From: Struthidea cinerea
Lineage: Eukaryota; Chordata; Aves; Passeriformes; Corcoracidae
NCBI GenBank assembly: GCA_013397865.1
Contig: VZTI01005238.1
Span: forward strand, 62,001 to 126,000
Direction of reading: 5' to 3'
Length of the DNA stretch: 64,000 nucleotides
Positions 1-13,422 of the stretch are shown one piece after another; the first letter of the stretch is position 1, and every line of letters begins with the position of its first letter. The translations under genes were made by a program, and so were the position numbers. The notes beneath the pieces were generated by a model, which had not been told where the DNA came from, ran no database searches, and worked only from the letters and a program-made list of their open reading frames with translations.

Positions 1-3000
1 TGGCTAAATCTACATGTAAATGTAGGTTTTTCCTCCCTGGAAGAACAGGACAGTATACTCTGAACTTTATAATGATCCCACGTGAAAGCATCATTCATTG
101 GATACCACAATTAGCCTTCAGTACAGTCACAAGGTTGTCCTACATTAGAGTGGCTTTCACACAACCAGTTGGGTACAGGTTAGACACAAGATTGTAGCTG
201 GATAATGGAACAAAAAATGGTAGTGTATAACAAGCATTAATTAATTTGCTTCTAACACAGGAAGATCCTCAAGGTCCTAAAGCTTTGGCTCATTCAGTGA
301 TTGTGTCTTGCTAGAAGAATGCCTAAATGCTATTAATAATGGATTTTCAAAGCTATCATCTCTGTGCTCTATTGCTGCTGTAACATTTGCAAAACTTGTA
401 GGAGCTGAACAGATATTAGCCACTGTGGTGACATTCTTGGGGCTTCCTGAAAGTTTAAAAATTTATATCTAAATGCTAGCTGTGCTTTGTTCTAAACCAG
501 GAGTGTAAAAATTGAAATGACAAACTTGTAATGGTGGTTGATGATGCAGCTTCAAAATAAAATCCCTATCCAGAATGCCCACTGTGTTTAAACAATTGAG
601 TTTGTGAAGCAAGCAGCATCACTCACAGAGGTAAGCATCCTTGCTGAGCTTCCAGCGACATACAGAACTCAATTTTGCTTCATGCTACAAAACACAGATG
701 AAAAATATCTATCTTGAGAAAGAAGACTATCAATTGTAAGTGATTTTTGAAAAATATGAATGAAGATCATGGTCTTATGACTTTTAGAATCACTGCAGCA
801 GCTAAAAAACCCTGCCTCAGGCGTAATACATACAGTGTGGTATAAGCTGTAAAAACTCTAAACCAAAAAAAAAAAGAACTGTCAACATTGCCCAAATCCA
901 ACACAGATACACAGTGATAACACCAGACAAGATACTTCTCTGATCTAATTTTGCAATTGTTTTTTCCTTTGCACTTTCTGCTCTGTTGCTGTAGAAAAAC
1001 ATTACTGAAATGCCTTCAAAGACAAAAAACTGACACTTTTCACTTTGGAAAAAAAAAAGAAAAAGAAAAAGTCGGGTTTTTTTTATGCTTGTAGATTTCT
1101 GCTCAATTCTTCTGCTGTCTGGTAATGGTAATCCAGAGCAATTACCAGCCAGTGTGAGCAAAAAATGGCAAGAAGAAACAAAACCCATCAGGTTTGGTAG
1201 CAGGTAATTATCATACCCATTGTAGCAGGTAATTATTGTCTGATTTTCCATATAAGCCAAACAAAAGGCTAGTGTTCTGGGAAGGAGGAAGCAACTTGAA
1301 AGTAAAATTTTTGGTCAGCTTTTCGATTAATTTTTCAGCTTCTAAACCCCTGCCTGCTCTTCTGAAGTGATGTCTTTCCTAGCTCTTGCAGCTAAGAAAA
1401 TATTTGCAGTTCTGTAAATTTCATTTTGCTTTGCCTTGGCAATAGCGCTCTACAGGATACTAAGTTAATATTAAATAAACCAAATTAAGAAACTGATGAA
1501 TTTTGTGATCAAGGTGAAATTGAAAGAAATTAAACGTTCTGAGGCAATGTTAGTTTTCAGCATTCACAGCTGCCAGGGTTCTCCAGTCAATTCAATCTGT
1601 CTGTAAAAACCAATCAGTTTTCCAAAATGATAAATCATATTTAAAAACTAAATTATTGTAAGAAATAAATCTACAGAGAAATACATGATAATTGCCTAAG
1701 TAGGAGCATTAGGAATAAATGTGTCCAAGCCTAATAAAAATAGATGTCGAATTGCATAGAAGACACATTTGGTCATAACTTTCATTTATATATGGTATAG
1801 TTTTTACAGGCTGGCACTAGGGACTCTCTCATGTTGCTCTCGGATGCACCCTTGTATTACTTGTCCTACAAGAAGCTTATTATAAGCAATCTAATCCATG
1901 CCAAAACACAGAAGATGAACTATGCACTAGATAACATGGGAGACCAAAAATGAGGAAAGCTTAGGTTAAAGGATCATCTTCTGCAGAATTTGTGTGTATT
2001 CTTGTGGAGATGAGCAACCCACATGAATTTATTTCCCCATTTGCAAAATGGAAATTATGTTTGCCTAGTAAACAGAAAGTTACGAAGTTCAGTCTAACCA
2101 TCTTTGTCAAGAATATTTAAATTCTTATATACCAGACACTGTATTATTTATTATATCCCTTCATCTTTTATATAAAATGAAGTTTGAGATGTGAAAGAGT
2201 GCGATATAGATGCTATGATGTATACTATGCTGATTAAATTAATATTAAATCAAAAAGTATTTGACCGGTATTTACTATGCCAGGGCTAAAACTGCTCAGA
2301 AAGTTTCTATTGGAATACTTTTCAATGGGAAATGTCAACAGAATTGAAGTTTTAAGTCTGCAATTTTGAAGTATTTGCTCCTTTTTTGGTCATGAAAATA
2401 AAAATTAATTGCACAGAGGTAGTGAGCTAATAGGGACCAGAAGTACTTTTTTTCCTGCCAGTGAGGCTTTCAGCAATTTCACTTGCCACCAGTAAAACTG
2501 GCAGGAATTTTGGGCAGGAAGGAAGCCAAAATATTTCTCTTTATGTTATTCCAAACCCAAATTTTCCTGGGAATCCCTTTGCTAATAAAAGTTGTATTTT
2601 TAGTTTTTATCCTGAAGTGGGTTGACAAAGATTTCCATTATTTTAGAGGGATATTTTTAATTTTCAATTTCTATTAACCAAAAACCCATTAGGCAAGTAA
2701 TAGATATTTCTGAACATCATGCTACTGCACAATACATGCATATGTCATTGGAGAGCCTTGATTTAACAGGATAAACCAAAAGATACTTCTATAGCAAAAG
2801 GCAGCAGCTCTGAGTAGTGACTTATCAGAAAATCCAAGCACTTCCCACGTGTCTGACATCTTCAGTGCATGAATTTCAATTGCACTAGATCACAAATGCA
2901 AACTGTATTTTAATAATCCCAGTCACATTGCAACAAATTCTGCTGTCTCTAGTATCTGTTCAATATCCTGGGACTTTGTGAAAGTAAGTGAAAAGGTTAG

Positions 3001-5264
3001 AATGTAGGTTAGAATGTGACAGGAACTCAGGGAACATTCACTAATTCATTTCCTGTCAGCTCACATTAAACTGATGTAATTTTTCTAGGAACTGTTGCTG
3101 AGAAAGTTCTATGACATACTACGTAGCTGTTTTTTACTTTCAAAATATTTCTACTTCTAAGAATGGAAGGATGAGAGGAAAGGTGTCATCTTCTAGTAGT
3201 TTCACCATTGGATTCATGAGAATTTAAAAAATATTTTAATAAGACCTAAATCCATAAAAAAAACCTTTTGCATTGAAACCTTATGACAAGGAGCTACATT
3301 TGTAGAAAATACACAGTATTTCATAGAGAAACCTAAAGAATGTTCAATTGCAGAAGATTTTAAAAGGACTAGCTCAGTTTTTCAAATATTGTACCATTAA
3401 GGTTTTAAGTTTTCCCACAGCTGAAATTCAACAAGTAATGTTGCTATACTAAAGAATTTCAGTTCAATTTTCCAGCAGGCACCCATACATCGTGTTTTTC
3501 AAACCGCAACACTGAACTCTGTACTCATTACAAAATCAGATCTCCTCTGGAAAATGCACCTTTGTCATTATAGCTGGGTACTTTGAGGTTTCTATTCTGT
3601 TGATAGGTACTCTAAGAAAGTAATTCCAGACAATAAGGTATGACTTGTCATTAAAAAAAGGTTTTGCCACATGGAAAATACTTTGCACTTATATTCCTAC
3701 ATTTGCTTTCTGCTACTGCTCCAAATGAACCTCCTTTGTCTTTCTTATTCCCAGTATTCATTTCAGATACTTTGAAGAGGTTTAACTGCAAACTAAACAT
3801 TGAACATTACAGCTGCAAAATCCAGGTGCTCTGCTGTGATATACATTTTTCTAGCAACGGCATCTGGATGCTTGGCTGGCTGCACCATGGAAAGCACTGG
3901 CTCTAACATTGCTTGTATTGGCATCCAAGGAAACTGCCTAAGGATCAGTCTGCTGTGGGCTGGCTGGGATATGCTGCCCAGCTGGAGGCCGTTGTCCTTT
4001 GATAGGCCTGTCATTGTCAAGAATTTGATCAAGTTTATATACTTAAGAAAAAAATCCTGTTCAAATTTCTCGTGATCTCTTCCACATGCAAAGCCCTATT
4101 ACAGTATAAAGGATCTTGTACAAAATCACTGAGATATAAGGAACTTTTAAGAACCCACTACTTTGTCTGGCTCTTTCACAATCCATATACTACAGAATAT
4201 GCCATGGAAAACTGCATTTCTGTGTTGCATCAACGTATTATTCCAAAATAAAACCACTGTGAGAAAACTGATTTACATTAAGATATGTAAATAACCTCCA
4301 CAAAAAAATCCAACAAAAAGTCCTTGAATTGTTAAATGAAATAACCCGATGAACTAAGTTTGGCAAACTCTTTCAAACATACCACTTATGGCCATACAGT
4401 CTAAAGACTAAAAATATTTCCTTTCACTGAGACACTCAAGAATATAGACAAGAAGTTCAAGAAACCTGTGGTGAAGATGTGAAAGTAATTGTGAAATTTA
4501 GAAGATTAGTAATATTGACTCCACATATATAATAAGACTGGAAAATAATTTTTTTTAATCACTAATAACTTCTCAGAATTTATTTTTGTCTGCTTTCTTT
4601 TTAAAATTAAAGACACTCAATAACAAAACAGACCAAACAATAGTCCTTAATCCAGAGTGAGCGCACAACTCCGAGCTCTTCTATGTACAGCAGAAATATT
4701 GGCAAAACAGCTGTGTGGATATGATTAATGAGAATGTATATGCCTTTTTCCTTCCTCCAGTGATTGCTAATGATTCTGAGTTTCTCCATGTGTTTTCTTC
4801 CACCTTCTACAGCTGGAAACTTGTGCATCACCCTAAATCCAACAAAGTGACACCTCAAATGCACATGGTTCTACATCACTGGTTTGGAAACTGTCCTCCA
4901 TAAACCCTTTGTGAGGGCAGAGAAAAGGGTGCAGAGATTATTTGAATACTCCACTGCAGTTTGCTAGCATCCTAGTTTAATGTAGCCTGGAAGGCAACAA
5001 TAATGGGCCTAATTTTAAATTACAAAATGCATAAATATGCAAAAATATCTTGCTCTGCATATGTAGAGGCTAGTAAAAGTATTTTCTTTACAGTAAAACC
5101 TCTTTTTGTTTTCCTGGAAAATGTTTTATTAATATGACATGGAATGACCAAAAAAAAAATCACTACCTAAAGGTGATTCCTTTTGTTTTCTTTGTTGAAA
5201 ATCTCCATGCAGATCAGCCAGACCTCCTGCTAGGGCCAATATTATTATGATTTTGAGAGGAGAA

Positions 5265-5282
5265 ACAACTTGTACAAGTTGT
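5265..5282. repeat. 18-bp perfect palindrome
   Basis: The sequence acaacttgt is followed directly by its exact reverse complement acaagttgt, with no spacer. The centre is GTAC. Symmetry stops at once on both sides. It could be a dimeric protein binding site or chance. Nothing nearby shows a promoter or gene that it would serve. Confidence 0.9.
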
Positions 5283-8200
5283 CAGACCAGATTTATAAAC
5301 AGTTGAAAATTACAGCTGACTATTTTAGTAGCAATTAACTAGGAACAGGTGCAGACAGTACCGACCAAAAAATTGGTTGATGTTAGGGCATTCTTGGTCT
5401 GGAATTTCGTGTTTGTTGACAATGCACAATTTTTCATTTAGTTCACACATTCATATGGTCACTTCTTTTCCTTTGCATTTCTGTGATCCAATCACCATAA
5501 AAAAAGGCAGGCACTATATTTAGGATCTCTGAATACATACTCAGGGCATATAGATTTCTCTTAAATTCCTGACTGAATTTACATACTATAATTCTCTAGC
5601 TGGAAAAGTTATACTTTTCAGACACGTCAGTATCTAGGATATTTTCTGGTGTTCTGAATGAGGTCATAACATCCATTAATTTAATTTCTTCTTAACACTA
5701 AAGAAAGAAATGGCATTTGTTACATCAAAGGCATTCTAAAGGCATTTGTGCCATGACATTCTCTGATGAACCTATAAAATATTTCATTAATGTTTTCCTG
5801 ATGGGTTATCCAGTAGAAATTACAAATACTATGTAATATAATATTAGTCATTATTTCTCCATCTCTTTCTGAATCTGCTTTGAACTTCTCAGGTGAGGCA
5901 AAGAGGAAAGAAGTCCACTCACTGCTGCTCATGGTCTCTTTGATTGGGCAATCATGTGATAATCAGAATACTGTCACATTTTCATTATGTTACTTAAAAC
6001 CTCCTTAAGCTCAGGAAGCAGGGCAGCAAGGAGTAAGGGCTTTTTCCATATATTGATAGACCTGAAACATTCAATTGGGAAACACATTCAATGGTTTAAT
6101 GATGCAATTTTTTGCCCAGAAAGGGCCAGGATGTCCCCAGTTTGATGGAGGTTCAGAGCTGTGTGTGGGCGGCTGTACTGCTTCCAAGGGTTTTGGGCCA
6201 CATGGATCTTCAGTGAGAAAGTGCAGCTAGGAATAAACTGGCATCACAAAAACACAGTCTCTTAAATACCTTGAGGTCCTGGATCTAAGCCTGCTGAGGC
6301 AGAGTGTTCCAACACAGGCTCATCCCAAGTGGACTCTCTGAGTTGTATGGCCAGGCCAGCTCCCAGGGAATCAGTCTTTCACATTGATCTTTTGTGCCCA
6401 TTAGGGCAGAAGGAGTGTCATGGGACTCCCCAGATGGCACTCTGGTGTAGTGTTACATTTCAGCTGAAACCCCATGCTGTCAAGGCCACAGACTTGCTTT
6501 AGTGAGTCACTTCTTCCAAATGTGGGTAAAGTAAAGCAGGAACCTGAGTGACTCTGCAGGAGCCAAACCAAGTCTGGCACGACTACTGCTGACATAAAGT
6601 TAACAATCCTGCCTCACCAAAACGGGATTTAGCAGACACACAGAGAACAACAACTCTCCGTATAGCTCTTTCCAGTAGACACATAAAATTTTCTATTGCT
6701 TATGGTCTCTGCCCCACAATTACTGGCCAACTCTTCCAGGGATTGCTTGGCACACTGCAATTTGAGGGACAAAGGCACGCCAGGAGCCATTTAAACAGTT
6801 TAATTCAGTGGTGCAATTCCAGTGCATGGCAATGGTAGCCATTGCTGCTTAATGTACTATGATAGATGCTACGTGTTTTCTAGGTTTAGTCATTTGCCCA
6901 GCAACATATCAGGTTAGTGTAAAGTTGATGGCAGTCCACATTAGGCGCTAAATACTACCTCCATATGGTAATATCTCATTGTGCTATCTTGCTTTTGTCT
7001 AACTTTTAGCAAATGCTTACTTTACGTCAAACACATTTTGCAGAATTCTGCAGAGGTAATGGAATTGGTGGGCCCTAGTTGGAAAAAAAGTGAAGGATCA
7101 TCTCTACATCTCTTGTTGCTACAAAGTGCCCTTTTTACTGAAGTAGCAGAGATATCATCAGTGGCTGTAACAAAATACTTTATCCTTCCAATGTGCTTTA
7201 CAGAAATACTTGCAAATAGAATTCAGCAGCTTTGCTAACACATAAAGAGACAGCTGTCTATTTCCTTCTTCCTCTGTAGAGTGGAAGAAAAAATGTGGTA
7301 ACACCTTATCTGATGTAATCCTTCAGCACTTAGTCTTTTACTGTTTAGGTACACATATATTTTTCTGTTATGCTAATTCAGTCTGATAGTAATGGGGAAG
7401 GAATGTAAAATCTGAGTAGTGCTGGTGCTTTACTGCCTAGCTTCTTGTAGTTATGGAAAAAAGAGAGTGCTTTTCTTATCCCATTTGACAGGACTTATGT
7501 AAATTCTGTGCTCATCATTCAGTCCATCAGACACGCGAGACTGCTGCAGAATTTCTAAAGGATTTTGTACAACCCTTTGTGCCTCCTTTTTTGATTAACA
7601 TGATATTTTAGTAAAGAATAATTTCTTGAGTGTTTAGCAATGAGAAGAGTTTAAAAAGCACAATATACTGCAACACTTATTTGAAATATACATTGGACTA
7701 AATTTGATATAATACACAATGTAAATGTTATATCCAAGGCAGTAAAAGTTTACTGACTAAAATAAGAACTTTTCTATTAATTCTTCTGTAGTTTATAGGA
7801 TTAAAGAACATGAATTTATATTAGGTTTAGTGAATTACTGATTCAAATTAAAAATGGCTTCTCTAAAATCATGCATTTGCAGATCAATGATGAAATAACA
7901 AACCATCTGTTCTACTAGAAGTCTTTTTTTCTATCTCTTGTGTTCATTTCTATGTTCATAGTAAGTTAGAGACTTGGCAGATGTAGACACTTAAAAATTA
8001 TCTGCAGGAAAATGCAATAATGTGTCTTTACTGATTTCCAATGAAAAAGCTGTATGAGTTCCCTCTGAACTTTATCCAAGAATGTTATCCGGCTGAGGTT
8101 CAATTCACATCTTTTAATGTATTTTTGTTGTTGTTGTTGATCTTGTTGTTTTCTTTGAGCGTATTTGTCAGGGTTTTTAGTTTGTTTCAGAAATGAGATC

Positions 8201-8929
8201 CTATTTTAAAAAGCCTAGCCCATGGAAAAATTGTGCAAGTGAGTACCAAAAAATTCCTTGGAGCTTCTATGGAAAATTATAGTGTGTCAGCATTGTGTGC
8301 CTAATTATGGCAACTTTCATTCGGGTTTTTGTTTAAAATAATCCTCCATGTCTCAGTGGGTGAATTTTTCTAAAAATTAGCTAGAAATTAACACCACAAC
8401 AGAGGCATTTGCTATGTACACAGGTACTGATACAGATTATTCATTTATGGAATGTTGAAATTCAAAGAAAAACAGTGGAAAGAAATTTCCAAAAAGCACA
8501 AATTACACCATGCCTGTGTATGCAGCTTGCATCTTGCTCAGTGTGACAGTGCTTAGAAGTTTTGCTGGATTAGATTTTAATAAAATAATTTTTTTTCATT
8601 GGCTTTTGCTGCAGCAAATCGTGTGAAAATTATCAATAGCATGCAGAAAGATGGGAAGGCGTTGAGGGATTGCTGTATAATACACCACCTACAATAGATG
8701 CTGCTCATCCCAGGGAAACAGTGTATGAACTAGAGGACACGATGGGAGAGATTCTGCTGTAAGGATGCAAACCTTAAAATCCTTCCACGTATGAAATTCC
8801 CGTAGGCTCAAATCCTAGATCCATGCGTGTAGAAACTGCCAGGACTGGTTTGGTCTTCTAAAACATATTAAGCCCAAAGAAAAGTTTTGCATGTCATTTT
8901 TATATGGAAACAGAGCAGCAATTTTCATT

Positions 8930-8979
8930 ACTGGTGAATGACAAGCAAGTTCAGACTGGTGAATAAGAAACAAGTTCAG
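8930..8979. repeat. Two-copy 25-bp tandem duplication
   Basis: Two adjacent 25-bp units, both starting actggtgaat and ending caagttcag, match at 22 of 25 positions by eye. A third copy is begun (act) and lost. This is ordinary replication-slippage structure with no coding meaning that I can see. Confidence 0.85.
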
Positions 8980-11256
8980 ACTTATACTGGATGGTTGGAG
9001 GTGTGAGGGTGGTGGAATTAAATAAAGAAATAAAATCTTCTCTGATGGAAGATTCAGTTTGGGAAAGGATCAGTCCTTTATATTTAACTTGTAAAAAGAT
9101 GAAGGTAGAATAGTTTATCATAATAATAATTCTATAGAAAAAATGATGTTTCTTACTTTAAGCTCTCCCATACTAAGAAGAGGAAAATTTCTGGAGGTAA
9201 TATTTTAAAAGCTAGATCTATTAATGAAGCATAATTTAATTAAGGGAATGGTAATTCCTTAACACTTTTTCTGTAAGGTATTGTGTTTCTGCTGGACTGT
9301 ATAGCGAGTGCTAGGATAATTAAATAACATTATCGAGAATAAAAATTAATATATAAGTAAGGCATCAACATTTATCTTATAAATTGACATAAATTGCAAA
9401 GTTTTGTTGATAGCACAGATCTTCATCTTTTCCTTTTGTCATGGATGGAATCAGGCACTTCACCTGTAAGAGGGAGGCAACAAAATACTTTTTCAATATA
9501 ATAAAGTTCAATGGTAAATACAGCACTGGCAAGATACACTTGATTATTTACTGTGTAGAAGACAGGGTCAGACAGAACTGTCAGGCAGACTCTCCCATTG
9601 AGTCATGAGGTACAGAACGAATGAAAGGACCCCCTTGCTTTCTGAACTCTTTCTCAAAGAGGAGTCTAGGTGTGACTGGATCCATTCCTAGTCCCAGGTT
9701 TAGTCAATGGTTTATGTCTAAAAGATTATATATGTGCAATCAATCCTTTATATCACTTAGCTGAGGTTTTAAAACTGAGAATCTGTTGCAGCAAGGAATT
9801 TCTCAACCTCCAGGAATAACCCCGAGAGGCATCCCTATTCAAGGGGAGGTCATGGCATGCAGGATCTTGGGAGAAGGGGAGGGGAATCACACCACCATAC
9901 TGTTTTAATTGCATAGTTGTACTCGAGATTTTCACTTTTCTATAAGTTATTAGATATTGGCAGAACCAGTATGGCTAAACTGGCAAAAGCAGAGTATGAG
10001 CTGACTCTTAAAACAGTGACATAATTTGAAAACCTGAATTTGATTTGTAGCAACTTTCATAAAATATGCAAGACTTGCCTTATCTTTCTCATTAAAACAC
10101 ATTTTGGTGACTTTATATCAAGCATGAAAAAATAAAATCCCTTTTAAATAACTTTTCAGGATTGAATTAAGCAGATTTTTAATCACTATCTTGAAAAAAT
10201 TACATGAGAGAAAATTGAGCTTGTAAAAATAAATGAGTATCTTAAGCCCCAAATATATAATATTCTTCTTACAGAAAATGAATTTGTGACAAAGGATCAT
10301 CACCCTCTGCTGCCTGTAAACGAGATGTGAATATTTGCTTTTGAAGTTAATCAGCTGCATTACTCAGTTTATCTGACTGTCAGGAGGTTTCTGACCTTGC
10401 TTGCAGTGATCTAATTCAATGCCTGATTTTAAGGTTTCAGCCATGAATGGAGAGCAGTCACATAGGAAGAGAAAGCATGGTCCCTGGCAGCCATGGAGGA
10501 AGCAGACCCTGTTAGAGGTCTGGGGTTCTGACCTGCTGGTTTTGAGAGCAGGTAAATCACTGAGATCCTAAAAGCTTAGGTTAGAGGTTTTGGCAGGCTT
10601 TTTCACACTGTTGTTTGGCAACACCATTTCCTCATGGTGCTGCCCTTTCATGCAACAAAGCAAGAAAAAAGAAGTGACAGTGTCCTCAGAGATGGATATA
10701 TTTGGACAAAAGCATCTGAAATACTTCATATGTGCTTCTGGAAGTAATCCAGTGAAGTCAAAAGGGTATAAAACTCAGTGCCAGCCTTTATCTTTGTGGA
10801 TTTGCCAGTTTCAGTGGTCTTGGTCTGCTGCTGCTGTTCAAGCTGTTCCTTACACTGCTTAGCTAGAGGCAAGGACATGTCTTAAAAGTTAAATGATATT
10901 ATTTCTCACCTCTCATCGTTCCAAATCTACCAGTGTAATCTTCATATAAGGATCAACATTAGTTTCCTCTTTTTGATTTCTTTTGTGTTTTCTTAAAACA
11001 GAGGAATTTGTATTTGGCCTCAACTTATAGTCAAGGTGATAAGATGTGTGATGGGAGTCCTGTGCTACATGAGAAGGACTCATTTATGAAATGGAGAGCA
11101 ATACTCAAAACCTATATCTTGAAAAAAGAAATAGTAGTAGAATGATATCAGAGTGACACATATTAAATAGATAAAAAACCAGAGATACTTCTATCTCACC
11201 TTCTGAACAGGAAACTATTCCTAAATCTGTCTTTTCCTGAAGAAAGAATTTCTAAA

Positions 11257-11298
11257 ACTTTAAGGAAAATGTCTATAACTTTAAAGAACATGTCTATA
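11257..11298. repeat. Two-copy 21-bp tandem duplication
   Basis: Units of 21 bp begin actttaa and end atgtctata. Two full copies are followed by a partial third (attttaaaaa). It is a small AT-rich minisatellite seed with no associated gene. Confidence 0.85.
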
Positions 11299-13221
11299 AT
11301 TTTAAAAACCCCCTTCCCTTTAAATTTTCCTGGCAGTACTGTGTTTTAAGTAGCTAATTTTCTTCCTTCCCAACAAAGTAAGCAGAACATCTTTAAAAAT
11401 ACATTTTTCCTTGCAAAACCAGAATAATTATGTGTCTGTATGTCTATATGCATATGTAAATGTATGTATATTCTTAAAACAAAGACGCTGGCTGCCTACT
11501 AATGTCCTAGGCTTCATCACAACAGCCCAGTTGTTCATATCTCAAAACTGGTTTGAAGATTGGAGTTGGAGTGTTCCAAACCTCTGGCACCTTTTGAAAA
11601 ATTGACATCATGTTGCTGGTAAAATAAAAAAGCCTTTCCACTCACTCAACCACTACTGGTACATGTCTGTCTATAATCCTAATAAAAGAAGGGAGATACT
11701 TGTGGTTATTTTTCCTGGTAACAATATTGTTATGAACATTTTCTGAATCCCTATTCTCCATTTTGCTTTATCGTCTCAGCTCATTTGATCTATATAAGAC
11801 TGATCTGGCACAAAAATAATCAAAGTGTAGATTTTAGGTTTAACCTCTTTTTTTTTCAGAAGGCCCTACATTTTCCTTCTCATCTTTCAGAAAAGATCTT
11901 CACTCAATCTGTGGTAAGAAATTTTGATTAAAATATTTACATTACAGTTTTTAAAGATAGCTTATTTTGATTCGTTTTTAGAAAAGCGTTACCTCCTACT
12001 TTTATCCCTGAGGGGAAAAAAAAAAGAAGCATCTTTTGTCAATTTATTTTTATTCCTAAGTGTTACTGTAGAAGTGTCAAAATAATTAGGTCAAGTGGTG
12101 GTAATAAGCCCAACAGAAATAAACAACTCATCTTGTGGCTCGCCCTAAGATTACTCAGCTGCAGTTTGAAGTTTAAATTTTCTTAAATTTCTGACAGCTA
12201 GTTTAATACATTGAAGACAAGAATAGATTTAATTTTATGTAATTACATTCACTAGAGATTTCTGTCTTTGTTTAAGAAGATATAAAATCATTAGCCCCAT
12301 CCTCCCTCCTGCTTTTTCCTAAAAGAGCTGAGGCGGAAATCTGTCTAACCCCAGCAGCCTCTGAAAATTAAACAGAAAAAAAGATGTTGGAATGATTACA
12401 AATTTGAAATTACCCTGGCCATAGGGAAATTTTTATTAATCAGATAGGGTAATATCAGCTAGTCATATTAGTATCAGCTAATCGTACACCTTTATTGGCA
12501 TGTATGTTTTTTACAAGATAATTCTTCATATTTGCACAATTTACTATTAATAATCTAATTCAAAATGTCTTTTTTAGTAATAAATAGAAACATACATATC
12601 TGTAAACACACGTATGTGTTTGGCTCATATTTTTACTTTAAATGGCATAAAATTCAGGGATCATAAATCACAGTAATGAAGACTATAGTTATACCACCAC
12701 ATTTTTGACAGGTACCAATATTAAAGATATTTCATCAGTCTCTAATTTCAAGCTGTGTTCAAATATGAAATAGATACCAGGAATTTCATCTTCTCTCAAG
12801 AAGCAGTCCTGAAACTCCCTCTCAAACTGCATAAAGAAAAGACAAACACAGGCAAGTTCTTGTTTGAACAGGAAAGCTTGATCTTGGTATTTGAGAATCA
12901 GAAAGAAAGAACAGGTAGAAAATTTTTATCCTTAGGGTCTCAGAGCTACGCTTTGCAGAGGTTTTGTCCTGTTACCAGATGTCTGGCTTGAGGTGGATGA
13001 TAATATAACTCCGATGCCAAACCATTAGCATCAAGATGAATTTCTTTCTGTTAGTGCCAGCAGGCTTTGGATCAAAACCCACCAGTGTCAGCACTGCAGA
13101 CGCTCCCCATCATTTTTCTTCACCTCTTCTTGGAAGCTGCTGCAGATACTCTAAGACATTGTTACTGGAATCTACACTCAGAAAACTCTATAGGAGACAA
13201 CTTTTCCCCCACACCATCTTT

Positions 13222-13422
13222 ACAGAATCACAGAATATGTTGAACTGGAAGTGACCCACAAGGATCATCCAGTCCAACTCCCATGCACAGCACCATCCCT
13301 AAGAGTCACACCGTGTGCCTGAGAGCATGGTCAAAATCCTTCTTGAATTCTGTCAGACTTGGTGCTTTGACCACTTCCCTTCGGAGGCTGTCCCAGTGCC
13401 CAATCATCTTCTGGGTGAAAAA
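13222..13422 (-). mobile_element. CR1 LINE, 5'-truncated 3' end
   Basis: This is the 3' terminal part of a chicken-repeat-1 retrotransposon, read on the minus strand. On the plus strand it opens with acagaatcacagaat, the reverse complement of the repeated CR1 tail ATTCTGTG. It continues through the familiar blocks aaggatcatccagtccaac, cccttcggaggctgtccca and cttctgggtgaaaaa. Only about 200 bp remain, so the insertion is strongly 5'-truncated, as most CR1 copies are. CR1 elements move by target-primed reverse transcription and usually leave no target duplication; I see none. The part left is the end of ORF2 and the 3' untranslated region, so it cannot code. Divergence is moderate. Confidence 0.95.

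Larger units (their letters stand above)
1..13221. other. Gene-free AT-rich DNA
   Basis: I see no supportable gene here. Open frames are short (the longest is 147 codons on the minus strand at 817-1260 and runs through A/T homopolymers), have no recognisable domain, and match what AT-rich sequence gives by chance. The stretch holds a few A/T runs, a (TTG)5 run at 8125-8139, two short tandem duplications (8930-8979 and 11257-11298) and a palindrome (5265-5282), listed separately. The segment 6115-6600 is somewhat richer in G and C than its surroundings but matches nothing I know. An intron of a large gene or an intergenic desert would look the same. Confidence 0.7.

Noticed and set aside
817..1260. 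147-codon minus-strand frame
   Set aside because: Runs through A/T homopolymers, gives a hydrophobic low-complexity translation, and has no supporting signal.
3664..4075. Three overlapping frames of 79-91 codons on both strands
   Set aside because: The overlap of three frames indicates a locally stop-poor segment. None gives a recognisable protein.
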